8,544 bases of DNA from positions 1 to 8,544 of the forward strand of contig JBOGWY010000233.1 in NCBI GenBank assembly GCA_050694015.1. The letters run 5' to 3'. Under the pieces are notes generated by a model, which saw only the letters and a list, made by a program, of their open reading frames with translations, was not told where the DNA came from and searched no databases. Positions 1-5,872 of this stretch are shown here, one piece after another. Source of the DNA: JBOGWY01 sp050694015. Lineage in GTDB: Bacteria; Actinomycetota; CADDZG01; WHSQ01. Every line of letters begins with the position of its first letter. The stretch's first letter is position 1. A program made the position numbers and the translations under genes.

Positions 1-229
1 GGACGAAGGCAGCGAAGTCGCGCGCACGGTCGACCGCGCCGGCGCCGGGATCGCCGTGCCTCCGGAAGATGCCGAAGCGCTTACGAAAGCGATCCGTTCG
101 CTGCTCGACGCGCCCGAGACGATGCGTCAGATGGGAGCGGCGGGGCGGACCTTCGTCGAGAGCTGGGCCTCGCCGGCGGCCGTCGCCGAGTCCTACGAGG
201 GCCTGTTCGAAGAGCTCGCCGGAAGTTAG
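1..229 (+). CDS. Glycosyltransferase family 4, C-terminal fragment
   Basis: Only the last 75 residues are in the window; reading starts in frame at position 2 and ends at TAG 227-229. The fragment looks like the tail of a GT-B fold GT4 glycosyltransferase. It contains a GAGIAVPPEDAEAL segment, which is the usual nucleotide-sugar-side loop after the catalytic EX7E motif. This is followed by a helix of the type 'aLL-DAPETMRQMGAAGR' and a final SWASPAAVAESYEGLFEEL helix. Such tails are common in WcaI/WbuB-like enzymes that transfer a sugar from a nucleotide or lipid donor at the cytoplasmic membrane face. The catalytic core lies outside the window, so donor and acceptor cannot be inferred. It points toward the LCP gene, consistent with a surface-polysaccharide neighbourhood. 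Family call is fairly sure; function is open. Confidence 0.75.
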   Translation, partial: DEGSEVARTVDRAGAGIAVPPEDAEALTKAIRSLLDAPETMRQMGAAGRTFVESWASPAAVAESYEGLFEELAGS

Positions 230-230
230 G

Positions 231-258
231 CGGCATCGCCACGCCGCGGCGGTAGCCG
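231..258 (+). terminator. GC-rich imperfect hairpin just after the glycosyltransferase stop
   Basis: CGGC (231-234) can pair with GCCG (255-258), and CGCC (237-240) with GGCG (248-251), around a 7-nt loop and a small internal loop. It begins one base after the TAG stop at 227-229. There is no downstream T run, so it would be a weak or Rho-assisted terminator, or only an mRNA 3' end stabiliser. In such GC-rich DNA a hairpin of this size may also arise by chance. Confidence 0.3.
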
Positions 259-267
259 AACGTTCCG

Positions 268-545
268 CTAGAGCGCAGAAAAGCTGAGCAGCAGATGCTC
301 TCCGTCGACGTCGCGCGGTCCGAGCCACGCCCCCACGTGCCGGTTGCGATCTCTAACGTCGAATCCCGGATCGAGACGGATGGTGGTCCGCCCCACCACG
401 CCGCGCGACTTCCCGCGACGAGGCCGTCGACGGCGGCGGCCGAGAGTCGTATGACCCCCGCGCCCATGTTCGGAGACACGAGACCGTGGCGGCGCAACAC
501 CACGGCCGCCACCGTGGTTACGGATACTTTCGTTCTCGCGTTCAT
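268..545 (-). pseudogene. Possible frameshifted small hypothetical gene
   Basis: On the minus strand an ATG at 545-543 opens a frame reading MNARTKVSVTTVAAVVLRRH and onward to about position 415, with high third-position G/C. The neighbouring minus frame takes over at about 414 and runs through segments such as GVVGRTTIRLDPGF and VGAWLGPRDVDGEHLL to TAG at 270-268. One extra G in the GGG run (CCC at 412-414 on the plus strand) would join them into about 92 residues. I recognise no family in the joined product. There is only a weak GGGA upstream of the ATG. It could be a decayed gene, an assembly or sequencing indel, or chance open frames. It is adjacent to and co-directional with the LCP gene, downstream of it. 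Confidence 0.25.
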
Positions 546-645
546 CAGATCCCAGCCTGCCTTCGAGTCCCACACGCTGGATAACTATCGGCATCTCTGG
601 ACTCCCGTTCAAGCTGGTCGAGCGAGCCGATCGAGGGCCGAATGG

Positions 646-2079
646 TTAGGCCGCGTCGCGGCGGCACACCTCGGGGACGTCGTCGCCCTGAGGTAGCGGG
701 ACCGGGAGGATGTCGACGATCTTCTCGGTCTTGAAGCGCTCGCCCACGATCACCGCGACGTCGATGTAGCTCTGGGTCTTGCCGCGCCGCAGCTCGGCCC
801 CCGGGATCGCGGCGGCCACGAGCCGGGCCATCTTCTCGGCCTCGGGCTGATAGACGACGACGGTCTCCTCGAAGTTCTGGCGGCGCGCGTCGGCGATCTC
901 TTCGATGTTCACGGGGCCGTCACCGATGTCGGTAGCGTCCTGGAGCTCCTTCGCCGCGGCTGCCGCCAGGCCGTCTTCCCCCGTCCCGTTGTAGACGCCG
1001 ACCCGGATCGTCGAGGGCTCGATGTTCGGGACTTCGCTCGCGTCGGCAGGTGACTCGTTACGACTGATCGCGGCGAAAAGAACCTCCATCGTCTCCATGT
1101 CGGGCAGGATCACCGAGGCGCCATCGATCGCCGTGATGCCGAGGTTCGGTGCGATGTAGGCCTCGTAGCGGTCGGGATCGAAGTCTTGAAGGTCCTTGGC
1201 GAGGTCGACGAGACCGAGAGGCGTCGTGTTCGCGTCGACCCTCAGGTTCTTGCCCGCGACGTCCATGAGCCTTGGGATACGTGTGGGATTGAGCAACGTG
1301 TCGCTCGAAGTGATCTTGTTGATCGCCGCGGCGACGAATTTCTGCTGGTTCTGGATCCGCTCGAAGTCCCCCGTCGTGAAGTTGCGCGATCGTACGAAAC
1401 GCAACGCGCGATCTCCATCGAAGTGAACGATGCCGATCTCGTCTTCCGTGATCTCGAGACCGGTCTTCGGGTCGAACGGGATCGCTTCGGGCACACACAC
1501 GCTCACGCCGCCGATCGCGTTGACGAGATCGCGGAAGCCCGCGATGTTCACTTGCACGTACTGATGGATCTGCAACCCCGTCAACTGCTCGACGGTACCG
1601 ATCAGCTGATCGGGCCCGCCCGCGAGCGCGGCGTTGATCTTGGTCGTACCGTCCCCCGCGATGGGGACGTAGAGGTCGCGCGGGAACTGCACCATCGTGA
1701 CGTGGTTCTCTTCGGGATCGATGTGGGCCAGGATCAACGTGTCGGCCCGGTCCCCACCGACGGCTGCGGCTCCGAGTTCGAGCTGCTCCTCCGGCGTTAG
1801 ATCGCCGCGGTTGTCGGACCCGACGAGCAGCGCATTGAAAGGCTCGAGGCCTTCACGCTCGGCCACGTTGATGCCCTCGTCCTGGATCTGCCCGGCGAAC
1901 TGGTTGTATCTCCAGTACGCGAACGCGGTCCCCACGATGATCAGCAGGAAGAAACCCAGCAGCGCCCACTGCCACCAGTGGCGCATATGTCGCCGTTCCC
2001 GCCTGCGTACGCTCTTGACGATGTCCGCGTAGCGGCTCGGCGCGAACGGATCCGGCTCACGCCGCAATAGTCGTCGCAT
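646..2079 (-). CDS. LCP (LytR-CpsA-Psr) family glycopolymer transferase with LytR_C domain
   Basis: The 477-residue protein begins with a basic cytoplasmic stretch (1-34), followed by one transmembrane helix (about 37-56) and a long extracellular part. This is type II topology. The LCP domain spans about 81-255. It carries the family's acidic and arginine residues: GSDNR with D89, RADT with R111 and D113, PRD with R134/D135, and RFVRSR near 227-232. A LytR_C domain follows at about 357-450 (VGVYNGTGEDGLA onward). LCP enzymes move lipid-linked glycopolymers (teichoic acid, arabinogalactan or capsule) onto peptidoglycan; the polymer here cannot be told from sequence. ATG at 2079 has only a poor GAAGG too close to it, and a -10-like box lies 8 nt upstream, so the mRNA may be leaderless. 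The DUF2007-like gene ends 48 bp upstream on the same strand. Family call is very sure. Confidence 0.93.
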   Translation of the reverse strand: MRRLLRREPDPFAPSRYADIVKSVRRRERRHMRHWWQWALLGFFLLIIVGTAFAYWRYNQFAGQIQDEGINVAEREGLEPFNALLVGSDNRGDLTPEEQLELGAAAVGGDRADTLILAHIDPEENHVTMVQFPRDLYVPIAGDGTTKINAALAGGPDQLIGTVEQLTGLQIHQYVQVNIAGFRDLVNAIGGVSVCVPEAIPFDPKTGLEITEDEIGIVHFDGDRALRFVRSRNFTTGDFERIQNQQKFVAAAINKITSSDTLLNPTRIPRLMDVAGKNLRVDANTTPLGLVDLAKDLQDFDPDRYEAYIAPNLGITAIDGASVILPDMETMEVLFAAISRNESPADASEVPNIEPSTIRVGVYNGTGEDGLAAAAAKELQDATDIGDGPVNIEEIADARRQNFEETVVVYQPEAEKMARLVAAAIPGAELRRGKTQSYIDVAVIVGERFKTEKIVDILPVPLPQGDDVPEVCRRDAA

Positions 2080-2087
2080 CGCCTTCG

Positions 2088-2093
2088 ATTATC
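2088..2093 (-). promoter_or_regulatory. -10 box GATAAT for the LCP gene
   Basis: The minus strand reads GATAAT (5 of 6 to TATAAT), with 8 nt between its end and the LCP ATG. Transcription would therefore begin within a few bases of the start codon, fitting the weak Shine-Dalgarno and suggesting leaderless mRNA, which is common in actinobacteria. No good TTGACA lies 16-18 bp upstream; instead the TCACA repeats occupy that place, as expected for an activator-dependent promoter. Confidence 0.45.
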
Positions 2094-2101
2094 CGGTGTG
2101 T

Positions 2102-2119
2102 GTTGTGAAAGTTCTGTGA
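2102..2119 (-). promoter_or_regulatory. Two TCACA direct repeats, Pho/PhoP-box-like
   Basis: The minus strand reads TCACAGA-ACTT-TCACAAC, two near-identical 7-mers repeated at 11 bp, one helical turn. It ends 8 bp before the GATAAT box, where an OmpR/PhoB-type activator would replace a -35 element. From established knowledge, PhoB/PhoP-family regulators bind such 11-bp direct repeats: TCACAGC-N4-TCACAGC for mycobacterial PhoP, GTTCACC units in Streptomyces, and TTnACA repeats in Bacillus. Binding here is inference; no regulator gene is in the window. Confidence 0.4.
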
Positions 2120-2127
2120 AGACGGCG

Positions 2128-2595
2128 TCAGGGAGTCGCCGACTCGCCACAGAGCACGGGTAGCTGGCACGGGATCGTCGATCGCGCGAGCTGGTTCAGG
2201 GTCAGAACGATGAGGACACATCCGAGGATCAGGGCCGTCGCCCACCAGACCAGACCAAACGACGATCGCCGTTGCGAGCCCCTGGCGGTGAGCTCGTCGT
2301 GCGTCGGTCCATCCCACGAGATCTCGGCGAGAACGACCCTCGCGTCCTCGAGCTGGAGCTTGCGGACGAGGATGTTGACCGGTGCCCACGGGTTCGAGCC
2401 GCCGTAGAGCCACGCTCCCGGCGCGCCGCGGTCCTTCACCTTGCGCGCCTCGATCCCGGCCTCACGCAGGCGTCCCTCGAGCAGATGCGCGTCGATGTCG
2501 TGACGAGCGGTGATGAGGTGCACCCATTCCGAGCCGCCGCCACCTTCGAAGATGTCGTCCGCGATCGGCGGCGGTAGATCGACCCTGGTACTCAC
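2128..2595 (-). CDS. DUF2007-like small membrane protein
   Basis: The 155-residue protein starts at GTG 2595-2593, chosen because AGGAG lies 7 nt upstream; a longer in-frame extension would run into the acyl-CoA dehydrogenase and is arginine/serine-rich, as out-of-frame reading is. Residues about 24-92 (EWVHLITARHDIDAHLLEGR, EAGIEARK, NPWAPVNILVRKLQLEDARVVLAE) match the pattern of DUF2007, a small 'putative signal transducing protein' fold that often occurs alone or as an N-terminal cytoplasmic domain. A single hydrophobic helix at about 114-137 follows, then a short tail with two cysteines (C143, C149). Topology is probably cytoplasmic domain, membrane anchor, short outside tail. The molecular function of the family is not known to me. 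It is translationally coupled to the acyl-CoA dehydrogenase upstream and lies 48 bp before the LCP gene. Confidence 0.75.
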   Translation of the reverse strand: MSTRVDLPPPIADDIFEGGGGSEWVHLITARHDIDAHLLEGRLREAGIEARKVKDRGAPGAWLYGGSNPWAPVNILVRKLQLEDARVVLAEISWDGPTHDELTARGSQRRSSFGLVWWATALILGCVLIVLTLNQLARSTIPCQLPVLCGESATP

Positions 2596-2602
2596 GGTGC
2601 TT

Positions 2603-2607
2603 CTCCT
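2603..2607 (-). promoter_or_regulatory. Shine-Dalgarno AGGAG overlapping the upstream stop codon
   Basis: The minus strand reads TTAGGAGAAGCACC directly before GTG 2595. The AGGAG core shares bases with the TAG stop (2608-2606) of the acyl-CoA dehydrogenase. This fixes the GTG as the start of the DUF2007-like gene and implies translational coupling between the two. Confidence 0.7.
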
Positions 2608-3784
2608 AACCCCTGCCGAAGATCTTCCTCGCGATGACGACTCGCTGGATCTGGTTCGTTCCCTCGTAGATCTGGGTGATCTTCGCGTCGCGCATGAAGC
2701 GCTCGACCGGGTACTCGCGGATATAGCCGTAGCCACCGAGCGCCTGCACGCAGTCGGTCGTCACGTCCATCGCGGTGTCCGATGCGTAGCACTTCGCGAT
2801 CGCGGCCCAGTACGACACGTTGGGATCGTCCTCGTCGACCGCGGTCGCGGCCCGGTACACCGCCATGCGCGCGGTCTCGATCCGCATCGCCATGTCGGCG
2901 AACATGAACTGCATCCCCTGGAACGTCGAGATCGACTTGCCGAACTGTTCGCGCTCGCGGCAATAATCGACGGCGAAGTCGAATGCGCCTTGCGCGATAC
3001 CGAGCGCCTGCGCGGCGACCGTGGGCCGCGAGAAGTCCAGCGTGCGCATCGCGATCGGGAACCCGCGATGCACTTCGCCGATAACGTTCTCGGCCGGAAC
3101 GCGCACGTTGTCGAGGATGACCTCGCGCGTGGGTGACCCGCGGATGCCCATCTTGTCTTCCTTGCGTCCAAGCGAGAAGCCCTCCATGTCCTTGGACACG
3201 AGGAAGCAGGTGATGTTCTTGCCCTTCGGGGCCTCCGGATCGGACACGGCGAAGTAGGTATAGAGGTCGGACGCACCGGCCCCCGTGATGAAGCGCTTCG
3301 TCCCGTTCAGGACCCACGAGTCGCCGTCCTGGACCGCTTTGCTCCGCATCGCCCCGGCATCCGAGCCCGAGCCCGGCTCGGTGAGGCAGTACGACATGCG
3401 GTGGTCGCCGTTGGTGATCCCGGTGCAGACGAGCTTCTTCTGGTCGTCCGAGCCGGCGAGCAGCACCGGGATGGCACCGAGCTTGTTGACCGCCGGGATC
3501 AGGGAGACGCCGGCGCAGACCCGGGAGATCTCCTCGACGAGGATGCAGAGCTCGACCGCGCCGCCCCCGGCGCCGCCGTACTCCTCCGGGTAGGAGACCC
3601 CCGCGAAGCCGTTCTTGACGAGCACCTCGTCGATGTCCCACGGGTATTCGTCGGCGGCGTCGATCTCGGCCGCCCGAGGGGCGAGCTTGTCCTCCACGAG
3701 TTCCCGGATCGACTGCCGGAACGCCTGCTGTTCGTCGGTGAGGGTGAAATTGAGGCCTTCGGTCATAGGAGGCATCGTATCCAA
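2606..3784 (-). CDS. Acyl-CoA dehydrogenase family protein
   Basis: The 392-residue protein is a full-length FAD-dependent acyl-CoA dehydrogenase, which oxidises an acyl-CoA at C2-C3 and passes electrons to an electron-transfer flavoprotein in the cytoplasm. Domains run in the usual order: N-terminal helical (about 14-125), middle beta (about 130-240) and C-terminal helical (about 243-390). The first signature is at 134-146 (LTEPGSGSDAGAM). The second spans about 347-369 (QALGGYGYIREYPVERFMRD and on). The catalytic-base position is E374 in YEGTNQIQR, as in short/medium-chain and butyryl/isovaleryl-type members. Chain length or branching preference cannot be read from sequence. The start is uncertain: TTG 3784 has AGAGGGG 4 nt upstream and is preferred, while ATG 3775 and ATG 3766 are in frame but poorly placed. 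No ETF, thiolase or hydratase gene is nearby. Confidence 0.93.
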   Translation of the reverse strand: MDTMPPMTEGLNFTLTDEQQAFRQSIRELVEDKLAPRAAEIDAADEYPWDIDEVLVKNGFAGVSYPEEYGGAGGGAVELCILVEEISRVCAGVSLIPAVNKLGAIPVLLAGSDDQKKLVCTGITNGDHRMSYCLTEPGSGSDAGAMRSKAVQDGDSWVLNGTKRFITGAGASDLYTYFAVSDPEAPKGKNITCFLVSKDMEGFSLGRKEDKMGIRGSPTREVILDNVRVPAENVIGEVHRGFPIAMRTLDFSRPTVAAQALGIAQGAFDFAVDYCREREQFGKSISTFQGMQFMFADMAMRIETARMAVYRAATAVDEDDPNVSYWAAIAKCYASDTAMDVTTDCVQALGGYGYIREYPVERFMRDAKITQIYEGTNQIQRVVIARKIFGRG

Positions 3785-3789
3785 CGGTC

Positions 3790-3796
3790 CCCTCTA
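3790..3796 (-). promoter_or_regulatory. Shine-Dalgarno AGAGGGG for the TTG start of the acyl-CoA dehydrogenase
   Basis: On the minus strand AGAGGGG is followed by ACCG and then TTG at 3784-3782. The spacing fits the TTG much better than ATG 3775 (13 nt away) or ATG 3766, so the purine-rich site decides for the non-ATG start. Confidence 0.5.
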
Positions 3797-3823
3797 CCTG
3801 ACCCGACGAGGACCGACCGCCGA

Positions 3824-3829
3824 TAGGGT
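3824..3829 (+). promoter_or_regulatory. -10 box TAGGGT just before the glycosyltransferase
   Basis: TAGGGT fits the actinobacterial TANNNT -10 pattern and is followed by 7 nt and then ATG 3837. The spacing suggests a transcript starting at or next to the ATG. There is no convincing -35 (best CTGACC at 3798-3803, spacer 20), and only the same AGGG could act as a poorly placed Shine-Dalgarno. It lies in the 52-bp spacer shared with the divergent acyl-CoA dehydrogenase gene. Confidence 0.4.
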
Positions 3830-3836
3830 TCCCGCC

Positions 3837-5075
3837 ATGTCTGCGGGCGAACTGTCGATCGCGCTACTCACCTATCGTGGCAATCCGCACTCCGGAGGTC
3901 AGGGCGTCTATGTCCGTTATCTCAGCCGCGCGCTCACCGACCTCGGACACCGCGTCGAGGTGTTCGCAGGGCCCCCTTACCCAGAACTCCACCAGAGCGT
4001 CGCGCTCACGAAGGTTCCCAGTCTCGATCTCTATCGACCGGATGCCCTGTTCAGGCGACCGAAACGCAGCGAGTACCGGGACGTCATCGACATTGCCGAA
4101 TACGCCATGATGCGCCGTCGTCGCTTTCCGGAACCGCTCACCTTCAGCCTGCGAGTGGCGCGTGCGCTGACATCCCGGGCATCCGAGTTCGACGTCGCCC
4201 ACGACAACCAGTGTCTCGGCTACGGCCTTCTTCGGCTCAAAAGGGGCCTGCCGGTTCTGGCCACGATCCACCATCCGATTTCGATCGATCGCGATCTTGC
4301 ACTCGCCGACGCGCCGGACGCGAACGAAAGGAAACGGGCTCGCCGCTGGTACGGCTTCACGACGATGCAGGGGCGCGTTGCGAGAAGGTTGCCGCGTATC
4401 GTTGCGGTTTCAGGCGCTGCCCGCGATGACGTCGTTCGCAAGTTCCGGGTACAGGCCGACCGAATCGCGGTCGTCCACCATGGTGTCGACGCCGATCTCT
4501 TCCGTCCGGTCCCGGACGTACGACCGATCCCGGGCCGCATCGTCACCACTGCAAGTAGCGCTATGCCCCTCAAGGGGCTCGTATACCTGATCGAAGCTAT
4601 GGCAAAGCTCAGTACCGAGAAGGAGGCCTCGCTCGTGGTGGTCGGCAGTCCCGACCAGGGTGGACCCGTGGCGGATGCCATCGCCCGTTACGATCTCGAG
4701 CACTCCGTCACGTTCAGGTCGGGGATCCCGGATCGCGAACTGGTGGCGGAGTATGCACGGGCCGAGGTCGCCGTGGTCCCTTCTCTGTACGAGGGGTTCT
4801 GCCTTCCCGCGATCGAGGCGATGTCCAGCGCGGTCCCACTGGTGACCACCACGGCGGGGGCGCTGCCCGAAGTGGTTGGGCCCGACGGCGACTGCTCGCT
4901 CCACGTCCCACCCGGTGACGCCGGAGCGCTGGCGATCACTATCGCGCGCCTCCTGGATGACCCCGACTTGCGTGCACGTCTCGCGGCGCGGGGCCGGGAG
5001 CGAGCGACCACCCGATATACGTGGCGCGCCGCGGCGCAGGCAACGGTCGATGCCTATAGGGCGATCGTGTGCTGA
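3837..5075 (+). CDS. Glycosyltransferase family 4 (GT-B fold)
   Basis: The 412-residue protein is a complete retaining GT4 glycosyltransferase. The N-terminal Rossmann domain has the acceptor/donor loop GGQGVYVRYL at 20-29, preceded by TYRGNPHSG, and ATIHHP at 142-147. The C-terminal GT1-type domain starts near 230. It includes PLKGLVYLIEAM (244-255), where Lys246 is the usual phosphate-contact lysine, and the EX7E motif EGFCLPAIE with E319 and E327. A GALPEVVG loop (341-348) and a typical tail follow. The longer upstream open frame has no family-like sequence, so ATG 3837 (MSAGELSIALLTYRG) is the start. No signal peptide or membrane helix is visible; it should work at the inner membrane face. 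The stop overlaps the methyltransferase start by 7 bp, so the two are translationally coupled. I recall this GT and methyltransferase being adjacent in many actinobacteria; donor and acceptor are unknown to me. Confidence 0.92.
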   Translation: MSAGELSIALLTYRGNPHSGGQGVYVRYLSRALTDLGHRVEVFAGPPYPELHQSVALTKVPSLDLYRPDALFRRPKRSEYRDVIDIAEYAMMRRRRFPEPLTFSLRVARALTSRASEFDVAHDNQCLGYGLLRLKRGLPVLATIHHPISIDRDLALADAPDANERKRARRWYGFTTMQGRVARRLPRIVAVSGAARDDVVRKFRVQADRIAVVHHGVDADLFRPVPDVRPIPGRIVTTASSAMPLKGLVYLIEAMAKLSTEKEASLVVVGSPDQGGPVADAIARYDLEHSVTFRSGIPDRELVAEYARAEVAVVPSLYEGFCLPAIEAMSSAVPLVTTTAGALPEVVGPDGDCSLHVPPGDAGALAITIARLLDDPDLRARLAARGRERATTRYTWRAAAQATVDAYRAIVC

Positions 5076-5800
5076 CTCTCGATCTCGACCGTCTCGGCAT
5101 CAGTGCCGGTGAGGTCGTCCTCGACCTGGGCTGCGGCAACGGGCGCCACACGTTCGCGGCCTTGAAGTTGGGTGCTCATGTGATCGCCGTTGATCTGGAG
5201 ACCGCGGTCCTGGCCCACGTCGATGAGTGGGTGGAGGCGATGCGCTCCGAGGGTGAGATCTCCGGCCAGACCTCCTTCCTCCCGATCGTCGGTGACGCCC
5301 GTCACCTGCCCCTCCCGGATGAATCGATCGATCACGTGATCGTGTCGGAGGTGCTCGAACACATCTACGAAGACGACGCCGCGATCGCGGAGGTTGCCCG
5401 GATCTTGAAGCCCGGGGCCGGCGCGGGAGTGACGGTCCCCAGATTCTGGCCGGAACGAGTGTGTTGGGCTCTATCCGAGCGATACCGGACCACGGTCGGA
5501 GGGCACGTCCGCATCTACACGGAAGCAGCGCTGAAGGACAAGCTCCACGGAAACGGCCTCGACGTCGTCGGTCGAAGCCACGCCCACTCGTTCCATTCCC
5601 CCTACTGGTGGCTCAAGTGCGCGTTCGGCGACGACGGAACGGCGCCGGTCCCGAGGCTCTACCACCGGTTCCTGGTGTGGCAGATAACCAAACAACCGCC
5701 TCTCCTGGACACGCTCGAGCGGGCTCTCGATCCCCTCCTCGGAAAGAGCCTCGTCCTCTACACCCGTAAGAACGGAGTCACGGGGCACCTCGTCGGGTAG
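5069..5800 (+). CDS. Class I SAM-dependent methyltransferase
   Basis: The 243-residue protein starts at GTG 5069, inside the last codons of the glycosyltransferase, with AGGG 7 nt upstream. The Rossmann methyltransferase core is complete: motif I VVLDLGCGNGRH (16-27), the acidic residue after beta-2 at D42 (VIAVDLE), GDARHLPLP (75-83), motif IV-like DHVIVSEVLEHI (88-99), and EVARILKPGA (108-117). The C-terminal half has a distinctive conserved-looking block: WPERVCWALSERY (127-139), GGHVRIY (144-150), HSPYWWLKCAFG (176-187) and LLGKSLVLYTRK (223-234). These aromatic-rich segments probably form the acceptor pocket. The coupling to the glycosyltransferase suggests it methylates a sugar or lipid-linked glycan made by that enzyme; this is inference, and O-, N- or C-methylation is not decidable. 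Methyltransferase fold is sure. Confidence 0.9.
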   Translation: MLTLDLDRLGISAGEVVLDLGCGNGRHTFAALKLGAHVIAVDLETAVLAHVDEWVEAMRSEGEISGQTSFLPIVGDARHLPLPDESIDHVIVSEVLEHIYEDDAAIAEVARILKPGAGAGVTVPRFWPERVCWALSERYRTTVGGHVRIYTEAALKDKLHGNGLDVVGRSHAHSFHSPYWWLKCAFGDDGTAPVPRLYHRFLVWQITKQPPLLDTLERALDPLLGKSLVLYTRKNGVTGHLVG

Positions 5801-5825
5801 ACTTGTCGTAACAGGATGACAAGTC
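5800..5825. promoter_or_regulatory. Perfect 8-bp inverted repeat, candidate operator
   Basis: GACTTGTC (5800-5807) and GACAAGTC (5818-5825) are exact reverse complements separated by 10 bp. The site starts on the last base of the methyltransferase stop codon. The right arm overlaps a TTGACA-like hexamer (ATGACA, 5816-5821), the position of a repressor operator. The half-sites contain TTGT/ACAA, a theme seen in some HutC-type GntR operators, but the 10-bp spacer is longer than usual for them. As RNA it is a hairpin with an 8-bp stem but no T run, so a terminator or leader structure is the alternative. Confidence 0.45.
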
Positions 5826-5845
5826 ACGTCTCACTTCCATATACC
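5816..5845 (+). promoter_or_regulatory. Candidate promoter of the isomerase gene
   Basis: ATGACA (5816-5821, 5 of 6 to TTGACA) is followed by 18 bp and TATACC (5840-5845, 4 of 6 to TATAAT). Transcription would begin near 5852. If so, the first in-frame ATG at 5816 cannot be the start codon. AGGAGG at 5867-5872 lies in the resulting leader. Confidence 0.4.
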
Positions 5846-5866
5846 CCCACGCGCGCGGTCACCTCC

Positions 5867-5872
5867 AGGAGG
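5867..5872 (+). promoter_or_regulatory. AGGAGG motif with unusual spacing
   Basis: This is a perfect Shine-Dalgarno core, but it directly abuts ATG 5873 (no spacer) and is 18 nt from GTG 5891. Neither distance is normal, and no in-frame start lies at 5-10 nt. It shows translation probably begins near here rather than at 5816, without deciding the codon. Confidence 0.45.

Larger units (their letters stand above)
230..645. other. Convergent intergenic region without an intact gene
   Basis: This 416-bp gap lies between the stop of the glycosyltransferase (+) and the stop of the LCP gene (-), which is long for such a compact region. Open frames exist on both strands, but none has a ribosome binding site, a recognisable domain or clearly better codon statistics. 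The two visible items are the hairpin at 231-258 and the possible frameshifted minus-strand gene at 268-545. No tRNA, repeat array or promoter was seen. Confidence 0.5.

Noticed and set aside
242..251. 10-bp palindrome CGCCGCGGCG
   Set aside because: It has no spacer and is expected by chance in GC-rich DNA; it is partly absorbed in the hairpin at 231-258.
562..570. TTCGAGTCC resembling a tRNA T-loop
   Set aside because: The flanking bases do not pair into a T-arm stem, and no anticodon or D arm can be drawn upstream.
295..696. Plus-strand open frame of 133 codons in the left gap
   Set aside because: It has no ribosome binding site or known domain and runs 51 bp into the end of the LCP gene. 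Its third-position G/C signal coincides with that of the minus-strand frame, so it is likely a shadow.
1186..1800. Long plus-strand open frame opposite the LCP gene
   Set aside because: It is the reverse-strand reading of a well supported LCP domain; it is rich in Arg, Asp and Val without any motif, as expected of an antisense shadow in GC-rich DNA.
2592..3641. Minus-strand 349-codon frame overlapping the acyl-CoA dehydrogenase
   Set aside because: The dehydrogenase frame has both family signatures and the catalytic glutamate; this one is a Gly/Arg-rich out-of-frame translation.
3615..3836. N-terminal extension of the glycosyltransferase frame upstream of ATG 3837
   Set aside because: It overlaps the start of the divergent acyl-CoA dehydrogenase, is Ser/Arg-rich, and precedes a typical GT4 N-terminus.
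5800..5825. Rho-independent terminator of the methyltransferase gene
   Set aside because: The 8-bp stem is only half G/C and is followed by ACGTCTC rather than a T run; the overlap with a promoter-like sequence makes an operator the better explanation, though not proven.
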